Below, in pieces: positions 24,981 through 32,430 of a DNA stretch of 32,430 bases (position 1 is the stretch's first letter; each line of letters starts with the position of its first letter). Made by a program: the position numbers and the translations under genes. A model generated the notes under the pieces. That model searched no databases, had not been told where the DNA came from, and saw nothing but the letters and a program-made list of their open reading frames with translations. This stretch comes from Ignavibacteriota bacterium (GTDB lineage: Bacteria > Bacteroidota > Ignavibacteria > UBA10030 > UBA6906), in the NCBI GenBank assembly GCA_016218065.1, contig JACRFA010000050.1, positions 1 through 32,430 of the forward strand, given 5' to 3'.

Positions 24981-25440
24981 ATCGACAATTTGTTTCCTGT
25001 GTGTCTTCCTCTTTGTTTGTATTTATGATCCTTGAAAGGTATAATGTTCCACCAATTTACACCTGTTCATTTTCATTCTTAAGCTCAATTCACCATCGCA
25101 TGCATAGCGCTTTGCTGCGTGTTCTCTATTCGATTGGTTGTGCAGGCGATTTACTTCATCGCAGCAATCTCCCTTCTTCATTCTCCAGCAAAGGAACTTA
25201 CGACAGTACATTCGACCGCCCCGGTTTTGCGGTCCCCAACACAGAACCCTTCACTCGGGCCGCAGAATCTCTTGCGCCCGGAATATTTGAACCAGATTTT
25301 TCCTCACATCCGAACATCGTGCGTTCTTTGAAAATTTAGAATTTCCACTTTGTGTGAGACTTCACCAAAACAGGGATCACGCAAAGGACGTTAGTGCAGA
25401 GTGTCAAAACTAAACAACAATCACCACAACGGGGTACACC
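24981..25440. other. Intergenic gap before the giant surface protein
   Basis: A 460-bp stretch without a convincing gene; the open frames in it have no RBS and no recognisable protein features. It probably contains the promoter of the next gene, but no clear boxes were found. Confidence 0.5.
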
Positions 25441-28400
25441 ATGAACGCAACGTCTAACCCACTCTCGATTTTCCGTTCGCGATTTTACCAGACGCGACAT
25501 CGTGTGCTCATACATCTTAGTGTGAGTTTCGTTCTCCTGTGCGGCCTAAGTTCTGCAAGCGCGCAAGTAGCCGCCATCGGTTCTCCTGCCTCGGCCTCTG
25601 CAACGAATACTATCGCGAGCTTTACCGCAGTGGCAGGCACGAACCGTGTGCTAATAGTAACCGCCTCGGATGCTGCTTCAACGAATATTACCGGAGTCAC
25701 ATTTGACGGCAATGCAATGACAGAAAGAGCGGAACGAAACGATGGAACTGCGGTTGATGCCATCTATACGTTTTCACTCGGCACAAGTGCTGGTCCAACG
25801 ACCGGAGCAATTGTCATGGCAAGCACGAATGGCGTTCATACGGGAAAGGTTGTTACGGCAAGGGTGTTTGAGAACGTGGACCAGGCTACTCCGTTAACAA
25901 GTATTTTGTCGGCTGACAATACAACGACACCATCAACCAGTACCTTGACTGTCACAAGCGCCACAGGAGATTTGGTGTTCGACATTTTTGATTCATTCAG
26001 GAATTCTTTACCGGGCAGCGCGCATAGCGCCGGAGGCGGGCAGACAATTATGCATAGCGTTGCTGAATTGCCGGTAACTGGTGGATTTGCCTGGTACAGC
26101 ACAAGCACGAAGGCTGGCGCTGCGAGTGTGGCAATGAGTAGAAGTACAACTGATCATATCGCTCTCATTCACATTGCAGCAAACATAAAAGCAGCAGTCG
26201 CTCTGCCCTTGTTGTCGATCAACAATGTCACGCTGAATGAACTCAACACCGGCACATCCACTTTCTCATTTACGGTGAGCCTCTCCGCTCCTGCAGGCAC
26301 GGGTGGTGTCACGTTCGATATTGGTACGCAAGACAATACCGCCACAACGGCTGACAACGATTACATACAGAAAACTCTTACCTCGCAGACAATTCCATCG
26401 GGAAGCTCGACGTACTTGTTTGATGTGACAGTCAATGGCGACACCAACGTTGAACCCGATGAGACTTTCTTCGTCAACGTGACAAATGTTGCTGGCGCAA
26501 CGGTGAGTGATGGCCAAGGGCAAGGGACAATTACGAATGATGATGTCGCGCCCTTCACCGACATCGCCGCTGCGCTCACGGGTGTGTACGGTTCCGCTGC
26601 GTGGGGTGATTACGACAACGACGGCGACCTTGATATTCTGTTGACGGGAGTCAGCAACAGTGGAGGAAATGTAGGAAGCAGCTTTGTGTACCGAAATGAT
26701 GGCAGCGGCGTGTTCACCGACATCAACGCCGGGCTGGCGGGTGTCACTGGCAGTTCCGTTGCGTGGGGCGATTACGACAACGACGGCGACCTTGATATCC
26801 TGCTGACAGGCAGCACGAACGGTTCTAATTCCGGAGCAATCAGCAAAGTGTATCGGAATGATGGCGGGACATTTACGGACATCGCCGCCGGTCTAACGGG
26901 AGTGCACCTCGGTTCCGTTGCGTGGGGCGACTACGACAACGACGGCGACCTCGATATTTTGTTGACGGGGGTGGATGCAGGAAACACGAAAACGAGCAAG
27001 ATCTATCGAAACGATGGCGGGACATTCACGGACATCAACGCCGCACTGACAGGCGTGGAATTTTCTTCCGTTGCGTGGGGCGATTACGACAACGACGGCG
27101 ACCTCGACATAGTGCTGGCAGGGTATGATGGAACTTACCTCAGCAAGATATATCGCAATACTGCAGGTACATTCACCGACATCAACGCGGGACTGGTAGG
27201 GGTTCTTCAAGGCTCTGTTGCGTGGGGCGATTACGATAATGATGGCGATCTCGATATTCTGCTTACCGGCAACTTGTCCAGTGGCAGAGCTGCAAAAGTG
27301 TACCGCAATGATAACGGCGCTTACACAGACATCAATGCGGCGCTGACGGCAGTCTCCAGTAGTGCCGCTGCGTGGGGCGATTACGATAACGACGGCGACC
27401 TTGATATTCTCTTGGAAGGATATAATGGTTCAGGACGCACCACGACGGTATATCGCAATGATGGCGGCACGTTCACCGATATCAATGCCGGGCTTGCGTT
27501 AGTTGCCGGGGGATCTGTTGCCTGGGGCGACTATGACAACGATGGCGATCTCGATATTTTGCTCTCGGGTCTGGACGGCAGCAGCAATCGCATCAGCAAA
27601 GTGTACCGCAACAATGCGACAACGCCGAACACAGTCCCCACAGCCCCATCGGGGCTGACAGCTACACAACTCAGCGGCAACCGCGTTGCGTTGGCATGGA
27701 ACACTGCAACTGATGCAAAAACTTCGTCTCCGAATGGAGTAACTGTTCCGGTGTTGAGCTACAATCTCCGGGTAGGAACAACCCCAGGTGGCATCAACAC
27801 CCTCAGCCCGATGGCAGATGTCGGATCCATTCATATCTCCAGTGATGGATTAAATGACGGCTGGAGGAGAATACCGAAATTCGGTCCACTGCAAACTTTG
27901 CGCGACACGCTTACGCTTCCCCCAGGACAATATTATTGGGGCGTGCAAGCGATTGACGCCGCATTTGCCGGCGGTCCGTTTGCGACCGAAGCGTCGTTCA
28001 ATACATGCCCGCCGTTTACCAACAACAGGGCGTATGTCAACGCTTCTGCAGTTGGCGCAAACAATGGTACAACCTGGGCTGATGCATTAACGAGTCTGCA
28101 ATCTGCGTTGGCAGTTACTGGAACATGCGGCGTAACAGAAATATGGGTCGCAGCGGGAACATACAAACCGACTGCTACCTCAGACCGAACAACTTCATTT
28201 GTCATGATAAACGGCGTTGCCATTTACGGCGGCTTCCCGAACACTGGCAATCCAACAATGGCTGATCGCAACTGGACGGCGAACCCGACGATCCTGAGCG
28301 GCGACATTGGCACACCGAACGACAGCACGGATAATAGCTATCACGTTATCTTCAATAACTACACTGTTAGCACTCCGCTGACAAATACGGCAGTGCTTGA

Positions 28401-31400
28401 CGGGTTTACCGTAACGGGAGGAAACGCGAATGCCGCCGCGCCGCATTGCAACGGCGGCGGAATATACAACGAGTATGCATCGCCGACTGTCGCGAACTGC
28501 ACGATCTCAAACAACACCGTCGTTCGCTCCAACGTCACATCGACTGAGAGCGCTGGCGGTGGAATGTACAATTCGAATTCCTCGCCGACCGTTTCGCATT
28601 GCACCTTCTCGCAGAACAAAGCTCTCGCGTTGAACACTTCGGGGCACAGCTACGGCGCGGGCATGTACAATTCAGTGGGTTCTCCGACAATCACAAACAG
28701 TACATTCAACAGCAACACAACTCCCAACGATGACGAAGACACGTACGGCGGCGGGATGTACAACTCGAACGTTACGGTCACTGTTGACAGTTGCACGTTC
28801 ACGAACAATCAGGCAGTTTTTGGTGGAGGGATGTACAATGATGCAAGTTCAATCACAGTAACAAACTCAACATTCTCGGGCAACTTCATTCTTACGTATC
28901 CCGGCGGAGTTAACGGCGGTGCAATAAATATTCGAAACTCTTCGGGAACCATTTCTCACTGCGTTTTCTTGAACAACAGCGGCGTTGGCGCAATAGGCGT
29001 AGAAGTCTATTCGGGTACCCCTGCTCTAAATGTAAGTGGTTGCACCTTCTCGGGAAACAACTACGGTATTGCAAATCAGAGCGCTACTCCAACTGTGACC
29101 AATTGTCTGTTCACGGGAAACGCATACGGCGGCATTGTGAATTGGACGGGAAGCACCAACGCGCCGACCATTACCAATTGTACGTTTTCTGAAAACCCCG
29201 GGAGTGGACTTGGCTCGATTTCCAATTACGGCTCTTCAGCCCCGGTTTTGAAAAACTGTATTCTGTACGGTAGCGGGAATTCTGTGTTTGTTCATGGTAG
29301 CAGCGTTCCCCCAGCTATTACCTACTCCAACGTTAAACAAGCAAGTGGAGTTTTTGCGGGCACAGGCAACATCAATCAGGATCCATTGTATGTCAACTCC
29401 GCCGACCCTGATGGTGCTGATAATACGTGGATGACATCGGATGACGGCTTAGCTCTGCAAAATGGCTCTCCATCAATCAACACAGGAGATAACACGGGAG
29501 CGCCGAGCACGGACATCGTAGGAAATCCCCGACCACTCACCGTTGCGAACCGTGCCGACATGGGAGCGTACGAAGCAACGGTCTTCCACACATTCATCGT
29601 CACCAACACGAACGACGCAGGCGCAGGCTCGTTGCGCGCAGCAATTGAGAATGCAAACGTGCTGGCAAACATTGATGCGGCAACACCGGATACGATTGTG
29701 TTCAACATTCCGGGAGGCGGCCCTCATAGCATTACGCCACTCACACCGCTCCCGGCGATCACCGATCCGGTGATTGTTGATGGCTACTCACAACCGGGAA
29801 CAAGTCCGGGTGTGTTGAAAATAATCTTGAGCGGTGCAGTGCCTCCGGGATCGCCGACAGGTCCGGGAGCCGAGGCTGTACTGAGTGCTCACGCAAAGAC
29901 GGGCGTAGGTGAAACCGACAATCCGCCTCCGGCAGACGGACTCACCATCAGCGCCGGCAATACGACGGTGAAGGCGCTCGTAATCAACGGGTTTAGTGGG
30001 AATGGCATCGTGCTGCAAACAAACGGCGGCGACACACTCAGAGGCAACTTCATCGGCACGGATGTGAGCGGCACAGTTGATCTCGGCAATGGCGGACAGG
30101 GAATAATAGTCAACGGCACATCGAACAACGTTATTGGCGGAACGACCATCGGCGACGGCAACCTCATTTCCGGCAATACAAATTTTGGAATCTATTTCGC
30201 CGGCAGCAATGGCAACACCGTGAAGGGCAATCGTATCGGAACAAATATCAACGGCACGAGCGCCATTCCCAATTGGGTCGGTGTGGTGATGGCAGGATCC
30301 AACAACGTTGTTGGTGGGGCGACTGCAGCAGACGGCAATTTGATTTCGGGCAACACAGGGGATGCCATCTTCATCACGCAGGCAAGTGGCGCGAATAATT
30401 CTGTCAAGGGAAATCTTCTCGGCACTGATGTCACCGGCACATTAGATCTCGGCAACGGTGCTGACGGTATTGCAATAAGCGGAGGAGCGGCGAACAACAT
30501 TATCGGCGGCGCGACCGCGGGTGAACGGAATATTATTTCCGGCAACAATCGCTACGGCGTGTACTTCTCAGGCACGGGGACAACCGGCAACAAGATCATT
30601 GGCAACTACATCGGGACCGATATGACCGGAACGAATTTTCTGGGCAACACGAGTGATGGTGTGCTGCTCTATCCGCAAGGCGGCAACAGTGTTGGTGGAA
30701 CAGCGGCAGGTGAAGGAAACATTATTGCAGGAAACGGCCGCGCAGGTGTTGACGTTATCGCGGGCGGAAACAATGGCAATCCGATCGTGGGCAATTCCAT
30801 TTTTGGTAATAGCGGTCTTGGAATTGATCTTTCCGCAACTACAGGTATATCGCACGAAGCGGATGGACTGACACCGAATGATGTTGCCGATGCCGACACG
30901 GGCGCGAACAAGCTGCAGAACTTCCCCGTGATGACGCAGTCGCAGCGACAGAACAACGGAGACCTGAGTGTGACATACAGCGTTCCATCGGCTGTTGCCA
31001 ACTCCACGTACCCGTTGCATATTGAGTTCTTCAAGGCGCAAGGCGGTGAGGGAAAAATATTCCTCAGTGCGCAGAATTACGCGGCGGCGAATGCCGAGCT
31101 TACGATTTCGCAAACGTTCACTCCAACTGTTGCTGTAGCAATTGGTGATAGTATTGTTGCCACGGCGACCGATGCGAGTGGAAATACATCGGAATTCTCG
31201 GCGGGTGCTCTATTGTCTTCTCCCGATCCCTCCGGCATCACGTCTGATGATTTCAACACGCCGACATTGAAACCCTTCTGGACATTCATCAATCCGGGCA
31301 ACCCCTCGACGATGAGTTTGGTAGGAACGGGAACAGCCGATGCGCGGCTACGGATTCAGATTCCCGACGGCGCATCGCACGATGTTTGGGCAAGCGGGAA

Positions 31401-32430
31401 CAATGCGCCACGCGTCATGCAGAACTGCAACAACATCGACTTCGAAGTGGAAGTGAAGTTCGATTCGCCTCTGATGTCACAATATCAATTGCAGGGAGTG
31501 ATTGTCGAACAAGACGCACAGAACTTCATCCGCTTTGACTTCGTGAGAGAGAATGCAAAGATCCGCGCATTCGTCGCAACCTTCGCCGGCGGAGCGCCAA
31601 CGGTCCGCACTGACCTACCGATTCCGATGGGCGGAATGGTCTGGATGCGATTGAAACGCGAAGGGGACGCGTGGCGACAATCGTATTCGTATGATGGAGT
31701 GAACTTCACAGTGACTTCGCAGTTCAGCTATCCTCTTGCAGTCGCCAAGATCGGACCGTTCGTTGGCAACGCCGGATTTCCGGAAGGCACCGCGCCTTCA
31801 TTCGATGGTCTGATAGATTACTTCTTCAGTCTCGCATCGCCGATCGTGCCGGAAGACGGAACGACGTCGGGACCATCCATCACACAACAACCCGCAAATG
31901 CAACTGTGCAGTCAGGACAGACTGCAACGTTCACAGTTGCAGCGACCGGAACGATTCCGCTTTCATATCAGTGGCAGAAGAACTCTGCTGATATTGTCGG
32001 AGCGACGAATCCATCGTACACGACTCCACCGACAACGCTCGCGGATAATGGCGCAACATTCCGATGCATCGTCTCGAACAGCATCGGTACGGTGACGAGC
32101 AACGCGGCAGTGCTTACAGTAACATCGCCTGCCCCCGGCTCGAACATTGTGTCGGATGACTTCAACAGTCCGACATTGAACACATCACTCTGGACAATTG
32201 TGAATCCCGGAACGCCGTCAACATTTTCGATGACAGGGACCGGAACGGCGGATGCGCGACTTTCAATTGCTGTGCCCGCAGGTTCAAGTCACGATGTGTG
32301 GTCGCCGGCAAATGCCGCGCCGCGCATCATGCAGCCGGCGGCAAACACGGACTTCGAGGTCGAAGCAAAATTCGAGCAGCCGATGACAACCGGCTATCAA
32401 CTCGAAGGCGTCATCGTTGAACAGAGTCCG
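25441..32430 (+). CDS. Giant modular surface protein, partial (open at right edge)
   Basis: An open frame of 2330 codons from ATG 25441 with no stop in the window; a weak RBS (ACGGGG) lies about 9 nt upstream. Signal peptide about 1-42 (SSASAQ). Modules in order: a beta-sandwich-like region (43-250); Calx-beta (about 256-368, ending TITNDD); seven FG-GAP/VCBS repeats (about 371-725), each with the Ca-binding type GDYDNDGDLDI; an Fn3-like region (about 729-855); a first right-handed beta-helix with GGGMYN turns (about 860-1378, ending ADMGAYE); a second beta-helix with NxIGG...GNLISGN turns (about 1380-1820); a short domain to about 1925; a DUF1349-like beta-sandwich (about 1935-2134); an Ig-like domain (about 2144-2228, YQWQKN); and the start of a second DUF1349-like copy (from 2239). 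By family knowledge these modules are adhesive, Ca-dependent or glycan-binding; no catalytic motif was seen. Further domains, perhaps a T9SS tail, are expected beyond the edge. Confidence 0.9.
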   Translation, partial: MNATSNPLSIFRSRFYQTRHRVLIHLSVSFVLLCGLSSASAQVAAIGSPASASATNTIASFTAVAGTNRVLIVTASDAASTNITGVTFDGNAMTERAERNDGTAVDAIYTFSLGTSAGPTTGAIVMASTNGVHTGKVVTARVFENVDQATPLTSILSADNTTTPSTSTLTVTSATGDLVFDIFDSFRNSLPGSAHSAGGGQTIMHSVAELPVTGGFAWYSTSTKAGAASVAMSRSTTDHIALIHIAANIKAAVALPLLSINNVTLNELNTGTSTFSFTVSLSAPAGTGGVTFDIGTQDNTATTADNDYIQKTLTSQTIPSGSSTYLFDVTVNGDTNVEPDETFFVNVTNVAGATVSDGQGQGTITNDDVAPFTDIAAALTGVYGSAAWGDYDNDGDLDILLTGVSNSGGNVGSSFVYRNDGSGVFTDINAGLAGVTGSSVAWGDYDNDGDLDILLTGSTNGSNSGAISKVYRNDGGTFTDIAAGLTGVHLGSVAWGDYDNDGDLDILLTGVDAGNTKTSKIYRNDGGTFTDINAALTGVEFSSVAWGDYDNDGDLDIVLAGYDGTYLSKIYRNTAGTFTDINAGLVGVLQGSVAWGDYDNDGDLDILLTGNLSSGRAAKVYRNDNGAYTDINAALTAVSSSAAAWGDYDNDGDLDILLEGYNGSGRTTTVYRNDGGTFTDINAGLALVAGGSVAWGDYDNDGDLDILLSGLDGSSNRISKVYRNNATTPNTVPTAPSGLTATQLSGNRVALAWNTATDAKTSSPNGVTVPVLSYNLRVGTTPGGINTLSPMADVGSIHISSDGLNDGWRRIPKFGPLQTLRDTLTLPPGQYYWGVQAIDAAFAGGPFATEASFNTCPPFTNNRAYVNASAVGANNGTTWADALTSLQSALAVTGTCGVTEIWVAAGTYKPTATSDRTTSFVMINGVAIYGGFPNTGNPTMADRNWTANPTILSGDIGTPNDSTDNSYHVIFNNYTVSTPLTNTAVLDGFTVTGGNANAAAPHCNGGGIYNEYASPTVANCTISNNTVVRSNVTSTESAGGGMYNSNSSPTVSHCTFSQNKALALNTSGHSYGAGMYNSVGSPTITNSTFNSNTTPNDDEDTYGGGMYNSNVTVTVDSCTFTNNQAVFGGGMYNDASSITVTNSTFSGNFILTYPGGVNGGAINIRNSSGTISHCVFLNNSGVGAIGVEVYSGTPALNVSGCTFSGNNYGIANQSATPTVTNCLFTGNAYGGIVNWTGSTNAPTITNCTFSENPGSGLGSISNYGSSAPVLKNCILYGSGNSVFVHGSSVPPAITYSNVKQASGVFAGTGNINQDPLYVNSADPDGADNTWMTSDDGLALQNGSPSINTGDNTGAPSTDIVGNPRPLTVANRADMGAYEATVFHTFIVTNTNDAGAGSLRAAIENANVLANIDAATPDTIVFNIPGGGPHSITPLTPLPAITDPVIVDGYSQPGTSPGVLKIILSGAVPPGSPTGPGAEAVLSAHAKTGVGETDNPPPADGLTISAGNTTVKALVINGFSGNGIVLQTNGGDTLRGNFIGTDVSGTVDLGNGGQGIIVNGTSNNVIGGTTIGDGNLISGNTNFGIYFAGSNGNTVKGNRIGTNINGTSAIPNWVGVVMAGSNNVVGGATAADGNLISGNTGDAIFITQASGANNSVKGNLLGTDVTGTLDLGNGADGIAISGGAANNIIGGATAGERNIISGNNRYGVYFSGTGTTGNKIIGNYIGTDMTGTNFLGNTSDGVLLYPQGGNSVGGTAAGEGNIIAGNGRAGVDVIAGGNNGNPIVGNSIFGNSGLGIDLSATTGISHEADGLTPNDVADADTGANKLQNFPVMTQSQRQNNGDLSVTYSVPSAVANSTYPLHIEFFKAQGGEGKIFLSAQNYAAANAELTISQTFTPTVAVAIGDSIVATATDASGNTSEFSAGALLSSPDPSGITSDDFNTPTLKPFWTFINPGNPSTMSLVGTGTADARLRIQIPDGASHDVWASGNNAPRVMQNCNNIDFEVEVKFDSPLMSQYQLQGVIVEQDAQNFIRFDFVRENAKIRAFVATFAGGAPTVRTDLPIPMGGMVWMRLKREGDAWRQSYSYDGVNFTVTSQFSYPLAVAKIGPFVGNAGFPEGTAPSFDGLIDYFFSLASPIVPEDGTTSGPSITQQPANATVQSGQTATFTVAATGTIPLSYQWQKNSADIVGATNPSYTTPPTTLADNGATFRCIVSNSIGTVTSNAAVLTVTSPAPGSNIVSDDFNSPTLNTSLWTIVNPGTPSTFSMTGTGTADARLSIAVPAGSSHDVWSPANAAPRIMQPAANTDFEVEAKFEQPMTTGYQLEGVIVEQSP
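26599..27621 (+). repeat. Seven tandem FG-GAP/VCBS repeats
   Basis: The unit containing GCGTGGGGCGATTACGAC recurs at 26599, 26761, 26920, 27073, 27220, 27370 and 27520, about 147-162 bp apart. Each copy encodes AWGDYDNDGDLDI. Seven units is the number expected for a closed seven-bladed propeller such as that of integrin alpha chains. Confidence 0.9.

Noticed and set aside
24839-25339. Open frames downstream of the NTF2-like gene as a separate gene.
   Set aside because: They overlap the real gene or the terminator, lack an RBS and show no signal, domain or motif.

Overview
The window looks like a chromosomal segment from a member of the Bacteroidetes/Chlorobi-Ignavibacteria side of the FCB group. 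Three secreted proteins end in the type IX secretion (T9SS) tail with the QNYPNPFNPS motif common in Ignavibacteria-like genomes. Two giant one-piece 'hybrid two-component' sensors are present. Several genes have clear AGGAGG-type ribosome binding sites, which argues against typical Bacteroidia. This lineage call is inferred from protein style; no rRNA or tRNA is present.

Layout, all genes on the + strand. (1) 10-4191: hybrid sensor kinase/AraC regulator whose kinase region carries palindromic DNA repeats read through as protein. (2) 4397-5095: small zinc-ribbon membrane protein between two ~40-bp imperfect direct repeats, followed by a 196-bp MITE-like element (5235-5430). (3) 5591-12223: a 2210-residue secreted fibre with YadA-like blocks, five long tail-fibre-like modules and a self-cleaving peptidase S74 chaperone at its end. 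It is followed 32 bp later by a T9SS cargo protein (12256-13884) and then by a T9SS beta-helix protein (14166-17615). The last two share a 499-bp stretch that is 97.6% identical. (4) 17945-22111: a second, paralogous hybrid sensor. (5) 22497-24914: a small TTG-start protein, a CAP-domain T9SS cargo and an NTF2-like secreted protein. (6) 25441 to the right edge: the start of a giant modular surface protein (at least 2330 residues) with Calx-beta, seven FG-GAP/VCBS repeats, Fn3-like, two beta-helices, DUF1349-like and Ig-like domains. It is still open at the end of the window.

Taken together this is a cell-surface region: two membrane sensors with periplasmic beta-propellers bracket a set of very large exported adhesin-like proteins. 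There is no SusC/SusD pair, glycosidase, transposase or phage structural gene. A regulatory link between the sensors and the surface proteins is an inference from position only. The most unusual observation is that dispersed palindromic repeats sit inside the sensor kinase gene at three loops or linkers: the DHp hairpin turn, a loop of the ATPase domain, and the kinase-receiver linker. The second sensor carries a comparable repeat only in the linker.
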